Assembly (NCBI GenBank): GCA_024275015.1
Contig: JAJRZW010000045.1
Span: 1-56,493, forward strand
Direction: 5' to 3'
DNA from: Deltaproteobacteria bacterium
Lineage (GTDB): Bacteria; Desulfobacterota; Desulfobulbia; Desulfobulbales; JAJRZW01
Length of the DNA stretch: 56,493 nt
Under the pieces are notes generated by a model. That model made no database searches and was not told the DNA's origin. It was given only the letters and a program-made list of their open reading frames with translations. Shown here piece by piece: positions 41,989 to 49,514 of the stretch (within the stretch, counting starts at the first letter, position 1; every line of letters starts with the position of its first letter). Position numbers and translations under genes: made by a program.

Positions 41989-42003
41989 CATGATGTCATC
42001 ATG
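41989..42003. promoter_or_regulatory. Palindrome abutting the -35 box of the HU/IHF gene (operator candidate)
   Basis: CATGATG-T-CATCATG, perfect arms with one central base, two bases before TTGACA. A dimeric repressor or activator could bind here. It is also just after the enolase stop codon but has no T-run. Confidence 0.45.
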
Positions 42004-42004
42004 C

Positions 42005-42035
42005 TTGACAAAATTCAATGATTCAGGTTTGTTAT
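42005..42035 (+). promoter_or_regulatory. Promoter of the HU/IHF-like gene
   Basis: Perfect -35 TTGACA (42005-42010); best -10 is TGTTAT (42030-42035) at spacing 19, longer than ideal. Leader of about 65 bases to the ATG. Confidence 0.5.
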
Positions 42036-42107
42036 CTTAACTGTTTGGTGTTTTTTAAAAAGGGGTATCCTGGAAAAAGGTCATAATCCAAGCGAGGGGA
42101 ATTTTTG

Positions 42108-42398
42108 ATGACTCTTACCAAGGCAGATCTGGTTCAGAATGTCTATGAAAATCATGATCAACTCACCAAGGATCAGGCGTCGCAAGCGGTTGAGGCATTC
42201 CTGCGGATCAGCAAAGAATGCCTCTTCGCTGGTGACGATCTGTTGATCAGTGGTTTCGGCAAGTTCAACGTCAAGGACAAGAAGGCGAGAAGGGGGCGTA
42301 ACCCCCAGACCGGTGATGAGTTGATCCTCGGGGCCCGGAGGGTGGTGACCTTTAAGCCTTCAGGGCTCCTGCGGGATATGATTAATAACGGTCGTTAG
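42108..42398 (+). CDS. HU/IHF-family DNA-binding protein
   Basis: 96 residues from ATG 42108 with GAGGGGA upstream. The bacterial histone-like fold is complete: TLTKADLVQNVYE helix, SGFGKFNVKDKKARRGRNPQ with the DNA-intercalating arm and Pro at the tip, and VVTFKPSGLLRDMIN. RRGRNPQTGDEL and the KPS end are typical of IHF-alpha-like proteins; HU cannot be excluded. It bends DNA in the nucleoid and aids sigma-54 activation, recombination and replication. Transcribed alone from its own promoter. Confidence 0.92.
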   Translation: MTLTKADLVQNVYENHDQLTKDQASQAVEAFLRISKECLFAGDDLLISGFGKFNVKDKKARRGRNPQTGDELILGARRVVTFKPSGLLRDMINNGR

Positions 42399-42699
42399 AC
42401 CGATAGTGTTCAGCAAGCTCTATTCCCGTGCTGTCTTGTCACGGTATGCAGGGGGGATCATGATGGACATGATCTGAATCCACAATGACACGGTAGGATT
42501 CAACTTCAAAGTGCGCCACTTGCGTTAAGAGTGTGTATTGCGGATTTAGAGTATGTGCACATGGGGTTCATGGAGCGCTTACGTTAACCGAATTTTTTTG
42601 ACAGGAAAGATAAGACGGGGCCGATTTTCTCCTCATCAGGAGGTGAACCGCCCCGTATTTTTATTGCCCCAAAGAGCGGTTTTTCACTGGATTGCGACC
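42399..42699. other. Leader region before lpxD
   Basis: 301 bases with two hairpins, CCGTG/CACGG at 42426-42444 and GATCATG/CATGATC at 42456-42474, and a GC-rich hairpin at 42615-42663. The frame of lpxD is open back to 42553, but that part is unlike LpxD. It probably contains the 3' end of the HU/IHF transcript and the leader of the lipid A operon. Confidence 0.55.
42615..42663 (+). terminator. Terminator or attenuator in the lpxD leader
   Basis: ACGGGGC (42615) pairs with GCCCCGT (42650), followed by ATTTTTATT. A second hairpin CTCCT/AGGAG sits inside the loop and hides a perfect Shine-Dalgarno-like AGGAGGTGA. It lies 217 bases after the HU/IHF stop and 37 before the likely lpxD start. Confidence 0.6.
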
Positions 42700-43734
42700 T
42701 TGGAAGAGTTTACAGACAAGACATACACGATAAAAGAATTAGCGCAATTGGTGGGGGCGGATCTGTACGGCGATCCTGACCTTGAAATCAGCGCCATGGC
42801 CCCGTTTGAGGCCGCGGGGGCGGGTGAGATCGCTTTTCTTGTTCGTCCCGGTGAGGCCATGGCGGTCAACGCCGCCGCCCTTATTGTTCCGGTTTATTGT
42901 AAGGACCTGCCGGTGCCGCAGCTGGTGGTGGAAAATGTCACCTATGCCGCCGCGGTCATCCACAATCATCTTCTCCGTCGTCGCTTCCTTGCCCGTGGCC
43001 TTCATCCGAGCGTGGTTTGTGGCGATGATTGTCATATTAACCCCGAAGTTTCCATTGCCGCCGGGGTGGTTGTCGGGGCACGGGTGAAGATCGCCCCCCG
43101 GGTAAGCATAGGCGCCAATTGTGTTATCGGTGATGACTGCGAGATCGACGTTGATACGGTTATCTATCCCAATGTCACTGTTTACGACCGGGTGACGATC
43201 GGGGCGCGGGTGATCCTCCACGCCGGGGTGGTCCTTGGCGCTGACGGCTTCGGTTTTGTCACCGATGCCGTCGGCAACCATGTCAAGCGTCCCCACGTGG
43301 GCCGGGTGATTATCGGTGACGAGGTTGAACTTGGTGCCAACTCCGCGGTTGATCGGGCCAATCTCGGGGTTACCCGGGTCAGGAACGGGGTTAAAACCGA
43401 TAATTTTGTTCATGTCGGCCATAACGCCGATATCGGTGAGAACTGTCTCCTGGTTGCCCAGGTAGCCATTGGCGGTAGTTCGTCTCTGGGGCGTAATTGT
43501 GTTTTTGCCGGTCAGGTAGGGGTAAAGGATCATGTAAAGGTTGGTGACCGGGTAATGGCCGGCGGCAAGACCGGGATTCATCGTGACCAGGCCGATGGCG
43601 CGATGGTTAGTGGTATGCCCGCAATCCCGCACCGCCAATGGATCAAAGCCAAAAAGGTGTTCGCTACCCTGCCGGAGATGGCCCGGAAAATACGCGAACT
43701 TGAAAAACGGATAAAGGAATTTGATAAAAACTGA
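42700..43734 (+). CDS. lpxD: UDP-3-O-(3-hydroxyacyl)glucosamine N-acyltransferase LpxD
   Basis: 344 residues from TTG 42700; this start gives the normal LpxD length (E. coli 341), whereas the open frame to 42553 would add an unrelated leader crossing a GC hairpin. Initiation is uncertain because no clear ribosome-binding site is seen. The N-terminal uridine-binding domain (YTIKELAQLVGADLYGDPDL) is followed by left-handed beta-helix hexapeptide repeats and the catalytic His in FVHVGHNADIGENC. It adds the second 3-hydroxyacyl chain in lipid A synthesis. First gene of the envelope operon; its TGA stop lies in the terminal repeat of a family 1 element. Confidence 0.92.
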   Translation: MEEFTDKTYTIKELAQLVGADLYGDPDLEISAMAPFEAAGAGEIAFLVRPGEAMAVNAAALIVPVYCKDLPVPQLVVENVTYAAAVIHNHLLRRRFLARGLHPSVVCGDDCHINPEVSIAAGVVVGARVKIAPRVSIGANCVIGDDCEIDVDTVIYPNVTVYDRVTIGARVILHAGVVLGADGFGFVTDAVGNHVKRPHVGRVIIGDEVELGANSAVDRANLGVTRVRNGVKTDNFVHVGHNADIGENCLLVAQVAIGGSSSLGRNCVFAGQVGVKDHVKVGDRVMAGGKTGIHRDQADGAMVSGMPAIPHRQWIKAKKVFATLPEMARKIRELEKRIKEFDKN

Positions 43735-43849
43735 ATCCGTGATGCTCTGTTGCCTGACGCCCGCAGGGCGGCGGGTGGAACCAGGCAGGGCGCAAGCACG
43801 AGTCAGGTCTTTGCGGACAAAGGCGGCACGAAGCCGTCACGGATTCAGG
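43731..43849 (+). repeat. Family 1 element, copy 3 (same ends, different core)
   Basis: 119 bp with ends CTGAATCCGTGATG and, inverted, CGTCACGGATTCAGG. The core (GCCTGACGCCCGCAGGGCGG, CAGGGCGCAAGCACGAGTCA) is unrelated to copies 1 and 2. The stop codon TGA of lpxD (43732-43734) is part of the left end. It lies inside the lpxD-fabZ spacer. Confidence 0.75.
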
Positions 43850-43889
43850 AGAAAATAAAGGAACCCTCAAGCCGCGATGGAGAAAAGTG

Positions 43890-44339
43890 ATGGACGAAGA
43901 AAAACAGGTATATTATGAGATCGGGGAAATCCTTGCCCTTCTGCCGCACCGTTATCCTTTTGTCCTCGTTGACCGGGTGACTGAGATGGTCAGCGAGGAG
44001 AGCATTATCGCCTTCAAAAATGTCACTATAAATGAGCCTTTTTTTCAGGGCCATTTCCCCACCGAACCGATAATGCCCGGGGTGTTGATCATCGAAGGGC
44101 TGGCCCAGGCCGCCGCTATCCTTGCCTATGGCAGCGATAAGGACAAGTTCGCCGGTAAACTTGTTTATTTTGCCGGGGTCGACAAGGTCCGTTTTCGGCG
44201 CAAGGTTGTACCCGGTGACCGTCTGGTTTACAAGGTGGAAGTGGTCAAGATAAAGCGCATGATATATAAATTCTCCGGCCGGGCCTATGTTGACGGGCAG
44301 CTTGCCTGCGAGGCTGAACTCATGGCGACTTTTGCCTGA
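43890..44339 (+). CDS. fabZ: 3-hydroxyacyl-ACP dehydratase FabZ
   Basis: 149 residues from ATG 43890 (GGAG seven bases before; a GTG directly upstream is in frame but badly spaced). Hot-dog fold with [14 protein letters not shown], the catalytic His in [15 protein letters not shown] and the acidic residue in [10 protein letters not shown]. It dehydrates 3-hydroxyacyl-ACP in fatty-acid elongation and balances 3-hydroxyacyl supply between phospholipid and lipid A. Clustering with lpxD and lpxA is the classical order. C-terminus complete. Confidence 0.96.
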   Translation: MDEEKQVYYEIGEILALLPHRYPFVLVDRVTEMVSEESIIAFKNVTINEPFFQGHFPTEPIMPGVLIIEGLAQAAAILAYGSDKDKFAGKLVYFAGVDKVRFRRKVVPGDRLVYKVEVVKIKRMIYKFSGRAYVDGQLACEAELMATFA

Positions 44340-44368
44340 GGTGTCGGGAGCAATAACAGGACATGGAC

Positions 44369-45169
44369 ATGAATATCCACAGTACCGCCGTCATAGACTC
44401 CGGGGTCGAGCTTGACCCGTCGGTGAAGGTCGGCCCTTTCACGGTCATCGGCCCCGGGGTAAAGATCGCCGCCGGCACCGAGGTCGGGCCGCATTGTTTT
44501 ATTGAGGGCAATACCCGCATCGGCAGGAACAATCGCATCGGCGGTTTTGTTTCCATCGGCACTCCGCCCCAGGATCTTGGTTACAAGGGCGAGGACACCC
44601 GGCTTGAGATCGGCGACGATAACGTCATCCGTGAATACGTCTCCATTCACCGGGCCACGACCAAGGAGAGCCGCCTTACCCGTATCGGTAATCACAACAT
44701 GCTCATGGCCTATGTCCACATCGCCCATGACTGCAGTCTTGCCGACCATATCATCATGGCCAACGGCGCCGCCCTTGCCGGTCATGTCGAGATCGGAGAG
44801 AGGGTGACCATGGGGGGTATGGTGGCGGTGCATCAGTTCACCCGTATCGGTTCACATGCCTATATCGGCGGCATGAGTGGGATAAGTAAGGATGTGCCTC
44901 CCTTTGTCATTCTTTCCGGAGTAAGAAATCGGATGCGGATAACCGGGATCAACCGTATCGGTCTCAAACGCTGCGGTTTTGACAAGGAGACCATCCGAGA
45001 CCTCAGCGACGCCTTTGTCCTGATTTTCAAGACCCCGGATCTCCTCCTTAAAGATGCCCTGGAAAAGACCGTGGCCGAGTTCGCCCATCGTCCCGAGGTC
45101 ATGTATATGGTCGAATTTTTTCGGGCCCAGAGTCGCAGCGGCGTGATTCGCAGCGGTATCGACGATTAG
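44369..45169 (+). CDS. lpxA: UDP-N-acetylglucosamine O-acyltransferase LpxA
   Basis: 266 residues from ATG 44369, which has AGGA at good distance; ATG 44363 is an alternative. Hexapeptide beta-helix (IHSTAVIDSGVELDPSVKVG, GPFTVIGPGVKI), catalytic His in YVHIAHDCSLADH, and the C-terminal helical domain (RITGINRIGLKRCGFDKETI). It catalyses the first step of lipid A synthesis, transfer of a 3-hydroxyacyl chain to UDP-GlcNAc. Follows fabZ after 29 bases and precedes lpxI by 7. Confidence 0.96.
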   Translation: MNIHSTAVIDSGVELDPSVKVGPFTVIGPGVKIAAGTEVGPHCFIEGNTRIGRNNRIGGFVSIGTPPQDLGYKGEDTRLEIGDDNVIREYVSIHRATTKESRLTRIGNHNMLMAYVHIAHDCSLADHIIMANGAALAGHVEIGERVTMGGMVAVHQFTRIGSHAYIGGMSGISKDVPPFVILSGVRNRMRITGINRIGLKRCGFDKETIRDLSDAFVLIFKTPDLLLKDALEKTVAEFAHRPEVMYMVEFFRAQSRSGVIRSGIDD

Positions 45170-45176
45170 AAATATT

Positions 45177-46007
45177 ATGGAAGCCATTGGGATAGTCGCG
45201 GGCGGGGGGCAGTTCCCCCTGCTGTTCGCCGCAGCGGCAAGACGCGCTGGTCGCCGGGTGGTGATTGCCGCTCATAAGGGGGAATCTGATCCCGCCATTG
45301 AGGCGGTTGCCGATGTCATGTTATGGGTCAAATTAGGGCAATTGGGGAAGATCATCCGCTTTTTTCAGGAACAGGAGGTGCGGGAGACCGCGTTCCTTGG
45401 CACGATTACCAAGACCAGGATTTTTCGCGATATCTTCCCGGACCTCAAAGGACTTACCCTGTGGAACAAGATTCGCGCCCGGCATGACGACTCCATCCTC
45501 AGGGCGGTGGCCGATTCCCTTGAAGATGAAGGGATAAAGGTGGTTGAGTCTACCCTGTATCTTCAGGAACTGCTCTTCCCCGGCGGGATCTTGAGCCGGC
45601 GGCGGCCGGTCGCCGACGAGGTCGAGGACATTCACTTCGGCTGGCGCATGGCCCGGGAGGTCGGGCGTCTTGATATCGGCCAGACGGTGGTGGTCCGTGA
45701 CCGGGCCGTGGTCGCGGTTGAGGCCATCGAGGGGACTGATGCCGCCATCCGCCGCGGCGGGGAGCTGGCGCATGAAAAGGCGGTGGTGGTCAAGGTGAGA
45801 AAACCGGGGCAGGATTTTCGTTTTGACCTTCCGGCCATCGGCACTAAAACCATTGCCACCATGACCGAGGTCGGGGCCGTTGTTCTGGCGGTGGAGAAAG
45901 GCCAGGCCCTTCTCTTTGACGCCGATCGGGTGATAAAGGCCGCTGATCTTGCCGGCATCGCGGTGGTCGGGGTCGAAGAGACCCCGGAAGGGAAACTTGT
46001 ATTTTAG
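45177..46007 (+). CDS. lpxI: UDP-2,3-diacylglucosamine pyrophosphatase LpxI
   Basis: 276 residues matching the LpxI (DUF1009) family: IGIVAGGGQFPLLFAAAARR at the N-terminus, FLGTITKTRIFRDIFPDLKG, and the C-terminal DLPAIGTKTIATMTEVGA with the conserved Thr/Asp region. It hydrolyses UDP-diacylglucosamine to lipid X, replacing LpxH of E. coli and attacking the opposite phosphate. LpxB, the next pathway enzyme often encoded here, is not in the window. The TAG stop (46005-46007) overlaps a TTAGCAGTCC repeat end. Confidence 0.93.
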   Translation: MEAIGIVAGGGQFPLLFAAAARRAGRRVVIAAHKGESDPAIEAVADVMLWVKLGQLGKIIRFFQEQEVRETAFLGTITKTRIFRDIFPDLKGLTLWNKIRARHDDSILRAVADSLEDEGIKVVESTLYLQELLFPGGILSRRRPVADEVEDIHFGWRMAREVGRLDIGQTVVVRDRAVVAVEAIEGTDAAIRRGGELAHEKAVVVKVRKPGQDFRFDLPAIGTKTIATMTEVGAVVLAVEKGQALLFDADRVIKAADLAGIAVVGVEETPEGKLVF

Positions 46008-46070
46008 CAGTCCGTTGAGAAACGGACTGTGGGCGGCGTACGGACGTTGCCGATTTTGCCGGTTAATCGC
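46004..46070 (-). repeat. Truncated copy F of the TTAACAGTC hairpin repeat family
   Basis: TTAGCAGTCCGTTGAGAAAC, then GGGCGGCGTACGGACGTTGC and CGATTTTGCCGG, matching the left third of copy D. CAGTCCGTT/AACGGACTG folds as a hairpin right after the lpxI stop. Confidence 0.6.
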
Positions 46071-46114
46071 TTTGTCCTGCGGTTTTTTGCTAATTCTGTC
46101 CCCTGGTTTCAGCC

Positions 46115-46993
46115 ATGCAGGCAATGATTCTTGCCGCCGGTTTCGGCACCCGTCTTCGGCCCCATTCCCTGGTCCGGCCCAAACCCCTGTTCCCGGTTAT
46201 GGGGCGGCCGCTGATTCTGCACCTGATCGACCGTCTCCGCGGCGCCGGTTTTGACCGGATTCTGGTCAATTGCCACCACCTGGCAGCCCGGTTTCATCAA
46301 CTTCTCGATACCGAGCCCGGGGTTTTCCTCCAGGACGAGGAGATCGAGCTCGGCACCGGCGGCGGTCTGCGTCGCGCCCGTGGCTGGTTTGAGGATCAGC
46401 CGGTACTGGTGATGAACGGCGATATCTTTCACGACTATGATCCCGCGACGATTTTTCGTTCCCACCTTCGCTCCGGGGCCCGGCTCTCCCTGTTGCTTCA
46501 TGATCTGCCCCGGTTCAATAATGTTCTGGTTGGTGCCGATGGCCGGATCACCGCCTTCCGCGTTGGTCGGCCGCGGAGTGACCTGCGGGCTTATACCGGC
46601 ATTCAGGTTCTTGATCCCGGTCTCCTTGAGGCCATTCCGGTTGATACCTTTTATGACCTGATCGACTGTTATCAGGGGTTTCTCGCGACCGGTGAGATCC
46701 GGGCGCTGATGGACGAGTCTCCGTCCTATTGGCGTGACATGGGGACCGAGGCCGATTATCTCACCCTGCATCGTGATATTTTTCAGGGGCGTTCTCTGCG
46801 TTTATCCCCCGGGTCTTCCTTTTTCATCGATCCTTCGGCCCGGGTTGATTCCGGCGCAGGTTTCGCGGACTGGGCCGTGGTCGGGGCGGGGGCTGAGATA
46901 GGCCCCGGTTGCCGGATAACCCGTACGGTGATCTGGGACGGAGCCCGGGTCGCGGCCGGTTCGATTATCACCGACCAGGTGGTGACCGGGTGA
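46115..46993 (+). CDS. Sugar-1-phosphate nucleotidyltransferase (MurU-like)
   Basis: 292 residues. Nucleotidyltransferase signature MILAAGFGTRLRPHSLVRPK with the GxGTRL loop and Lys, then VMNGDIF with the metal Asp and a C-terminal part with two hexapeptide-like turns (SARVDSGAGFADWAVVGAGA). Residue pattern and partner gene point to MurNAc-1-phosphate uridylyltransferase (MurU) of the peptidoglycan-recycling bypass, although MurU of Pseudomonas is about 225 residues and lacks this C-terminal extension; a mannose- or heptose-phosphate guanylyl/adenylyltransferase is the alternative. Its TGA overlaps the GTG start of the kinase that follows. Confidence 0.75.
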   Translation: MQAMILAAGFGTRLRPHSLVRPKPLFPVMGRPLILHLIDRLRGAGFDRILVNCHHLAARFHQLLDTEPGVFLQDEEIELGTGGGLRRARGWFEDQPVLVMNGDIFHDYDPATIFRSHLRSGARLSLLLHDLPRFNNVLVGADGRITAFRVGRPRSDLRAYTGIQVLDPGLLEAIPVDTFYDLIDCYQGFLATGEIRALMDESPSYWRDMGTEADYLTLHRDIFQGRSLRLSPGSSFFIDPSARVDSGAGFADWAVVGAGAEIGPGCRITRTVIWDGARVAAGSIITDQVVTG

Positions 46994-48018
46994 GCGGGGT
47001 CTCCGGCCCAATCAGCGTTGCCGAGACCCGGGCCCTGGCGAGGATGCTGCCCGGCGATCAGGTCCCGATGGCCGCCGATGGTTCCGGACGGCGTTTTTTT
47101 CGCGACCGCCGCGGTCGGATCGCCATTCTTCCTGACCCGCATAATCCCCTGGGAATGCGCGAGGCCCGGGCTTGCTGGCATATCGGCAATCATCTCCACA
47201 ACTGTGCCGTCCCGGTGCCGCGGATGTTTGACTTTGATCCCGAAACCGGGATCGTGGTGGCCGAGGATCTGGGTGATCTCCATCTCCACGATCTTGTCCG
47301 GGCCGAGGGAGAGGACTCTCCTCTGGTTCATAGTCTCTACCGCCGGGTAGTCGGGGAGCTGGCGCGGATGCAGGTCACGGCGGCCAATGGCCTTGATCCC
47401 TCGTGGTGCTGGCAGGGTTCGGTATATGATCGTGAACTTATGCTGAACCTTGAGTCGCGATATTTTCTGCGGGAATTTGTTTATGGCGAAATGGGGGTCA
47501 CCCGGGTAGATCCGGCGGTGGAGGCGGAGTTTGCTCTGCTCGCCGACCGGGCCGCGAGTCTGCCGGCGACCTTTTTTCTACACCGCGATTTCCAGAGCCG
47601 CAATATCATGGTCGCGGACGGGGAGGTGTATTTTATTGATTTTCAAGGGGGGCGTCGCGGTCCTCTGCCCTATGACCTCGCCTCCCTGCTTGTCGATCCC
47701 TATGTCGCGCTTGGCCATGGTTTAAGGGAAGAGCTGTTCAGTCATTATCTCACCACCCTTGCCGGGATGACGGAGATAGATCTTCCCTTTTTTCTCAAGG
47801 GCTATTATTGCTTAAGTCTGCAGAGGAATCTCCAGATTCTGGGCGCATTCGCCCGGCTTGCCAACCGTGAACGCAAGGAGGAATTCCGGGTCTATCTGGT
47901 CCCGGCTCTGCGTTCTCTGGCGCGGCAGCTTGAAGAGGTTGAAAACATATTCCCGGCCCTTACCGCCCTGGTTGTGAAAATGGCGGCGGAGCAGGCGCGG
48001 ATTAAGGATGATTATTGA
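46990..48018 (+). CDS. Phosphotransferase-fold kinase (AmgK-like)
   Basis: 342 residues from GTG 46990 (GTGA overlap with the upstream gene). APH/choline-kinase fold: VAEDLGDLHLHDLV, catalytic loop FLHRDFQSRNIMV, metal strand IDFQGGRRGPLPYDLASLL. The FQ-G-R-GP-YDLASLL run is characteristic of AmgK, the anomeric MurNAc/GlcNAc kinase that feeds MurU. The pair would return cell-wall amino sugars to UDP-MurNAc, bypassing de novo synthesis and hence fosfomycin-sensitive MurA. Substrate is inferred from sequence and pairing only. Overlaps der by 1 base. Confidence 0.8.
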   Translation: MSGVSGPISVAETRALARMLPGDQVPMAADGSGRRFFRDRRGRIAILPDPHNPLGMREARACWHIGNHLHNCAVPVPRMFDFDPETGIVVAEDLGDLHLHDLVRAEGEDSPLVHSLYRRVVGELARMQVTAANGLDPSWCWQGSVYDRELMLNLESRYFLREFVYGEMGVTRVDPAVEAEFALLADRAASLPATFFLHRDFQSRNIMVADGEVYFIDFQGGRRGPLPYDLASLLVDPYVALGHGLREELFSHYLTTLAGMTEIDLPFFLKGYYCLSLQRNLQILGAFARLANRERKEEFRVYLVPALRSLARQLEEVENIFPALTALVVKMAAEQARIKDDY

Positions 48019-49514
48019 TGAGTGAGGTCATAAATTCCGGTCGACTGCCCCTGGTCGCCATGGTTGGGCGCCCTAATGTCGGCAAGTCTTCTTTTTTTAA
48101 TCGTCTGACCCGGAGCCGCAAGGCCATTGTCGACGATACCCCCGGGGTTACCCGTGACCGTCATTACGGCCGGGTGAGATGGGATGCAAAGGAGTTTATC
48201 CTGATTGACACCGGCGGTCTTGAGCCCGAGGAGAGTGATGACGTCATCGCCACCCGGGCCGCCTTTCCGGGAGAATCCTCCGCCGGGATCCGGAAAAAGA
48301 TCACCGGCAATATGCGTTCCCAGGCCCTGACCGCGGCCATGGACGCCGATATTGTCCTGTTCATGGTTGATGGCCGCGAGGGTTTGAGCAGTGAGGATAT
48401 CCGGATCTACCATTGGCTGCGCAAGAGCGATAAACCGGTCATGGTCATCGTCAACAAGGTTGACGGCCCCGAGCTTGAGGCGACCTTGTTACCGTCTTTT
48501 TTTGAAATGGGGGTGGAAGAGCTGTGGCCGGTGTCATCGGCCCATGGTTACGGGGTCAGGTCATTTTTAGACCAGCTGACCGCCGGATTTAAACCCGCAA
48601 TTGTCGCGGATGATAAGGCGGAGGATTTTGTTGCCGCCGATCCGGAGGAAGAGCCTGATGCCGGAGAGGGGGTTCCCCTCCCGGCGGCGATCCGGACCGC
48701 GGTCATCGGTCGTCCGAATGTCGGCAAGTCATCGCTGGTCAACCGTCTGGTGGGGGAGGAGCGGATGGTGGTCTCGGAGATGCCGGGCACCACCCGGGAT
48801 TCCATCGACACCGTTCTCCGCCGCGGCAATAAGGAATACCGGATTATCGACACCGCCGGTATCCGTCGCAAGGGCAAGGTGCGGCAAAAGATAGAAAAGT
48901 TTAGTGTTATCCGGGCGTTGAAAGCCATTGAGGAAAGTGATGTCGCCATGGTCCTCATTGACGCCGACGAGGGGATCACCGAGCAGGACGCCAAAATAAT
49001 CGGTTATGCCCTGGAACGTGGCCGGGGTTGTCTGGTAATAATAAACAAGTGGGATCTCCTTGCCGGTAAGCGTAAACGGATGGTCCAGGTAATGGAAGAA
49101 ATTGAACGGCAGGTACGTTTTGTCGGCTACGCCCCGCTGCTGAAGGTATCCGCCCTTACCGGCAGCGGTTGTAAGAGAATTCTGCCCATGGTCGACCGGA
49201 TGGTGAACCAGGCGGGCAGGAAGTTTGGAACCGGGGTCCTTAACCGGGTTCTGACCCGGGCGGTGGAAGGGCATTCACCGCCGCTGTACCGGGGACGGCG
49301 GCTGAAGTTTTTTTATGCAACCCAGGTTGGGGTCCGGCCGCCTTCCTTCCTGTTATTTGTAAACTACCCGGACGCGGTCCATTTTTCCTATTACCGTTAT
49401 CTGATTAATTGCTTCCGCGAAGGGTTGGGGCTGGATCTTATTCCCTTTAACATCAAGATCAGGGAGAGAAATCGTGAACAGCGGGGAGGAAAGAAAAGGA
49501 AGAAACGCCCCTGA
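48018..49514 (+). CDS. der: Ribosome-associated GTPase Der (EngA)
   Basis: 498 residues from ATG 48018 (TGATG overlap with the previous stop). Two tandem GTPase domains, each with GRPNVGKSS; first with DDTPGVTRD, DTGG and NKVD, second with MPGTTRDSID, DTAGIRRKGK and NKWD. A C-terminal KH-like domain (HSPPLYRGRRLKFFYATQVG) and a basic tail follow. The linker between the domains is acidic and slightly long. Essential for 50S subunit maturation. The first domain has a short insertion around SAGIRKKITGN. Confidence 0.96.
   Translation: MSEVINSGRLPLVAMVGRPNVGKSSFFNRLTRSRKAIVDDTPGVTRDRHYGRVRWDAKEFILIDTGGLEPEESDDVIATRAAFPGESSAGIRKKITGNMRSQALTAAMDADIVLFMVDGREGLSSEDIRIYHWLRKSDKPVMVIVNKVDGPELEATLLPSFFEMGVEELWPVSSAHGYGVRSFLDQLTAGFKPAIVADDKAEDFVAADPEEEPDAGEGVPLPAAIRTAVIGRPNVGKSSLVNRLVGEERMVVSEMPGTTRDSIDTVLRRGNKEYRIIDTAGIRRKGKVRQKIEKFSVIRALKAIEESDVAMVLIDADEGITEQDAKIIGYALERGRGCLVIINKWDLLAGKRKRMVQVMEEIERQVRFVGYAPLLKVSALTGSGCKRILPMVDRMVNQAGRKFGTGVLNRVLTRAVEGHSPPLYRGRRLKFFYATQVGVRPPSFLLFVNYPDAVHFSYYRYLINCFREGLGLDLIPFNIKIRERNREQRGGKKRKKRP

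Noticed and set aside
42553-42699. Longer LpxD N-terminus
   Set aside because: The extra codons cross a terminator-like hairpin and have no similarity to LpxD; the shorter form has the family's normal length.
42739-43638. 299-codon minus-strand frame opposite lpxD
   Set aside because: It is the shadow of a GC-rich real gene: rich in Gly/Asp/His/Pro, no family features, no ribosome-binding site, and lpxD on the other strand is certain.
45333-46124. 263-codon minus-strand frame opposite lpxI
   Set aside because: Composition is Pro/Gly/Arg/His-rich and it follows the codon pattern of lpxI in antisense; no start signal.
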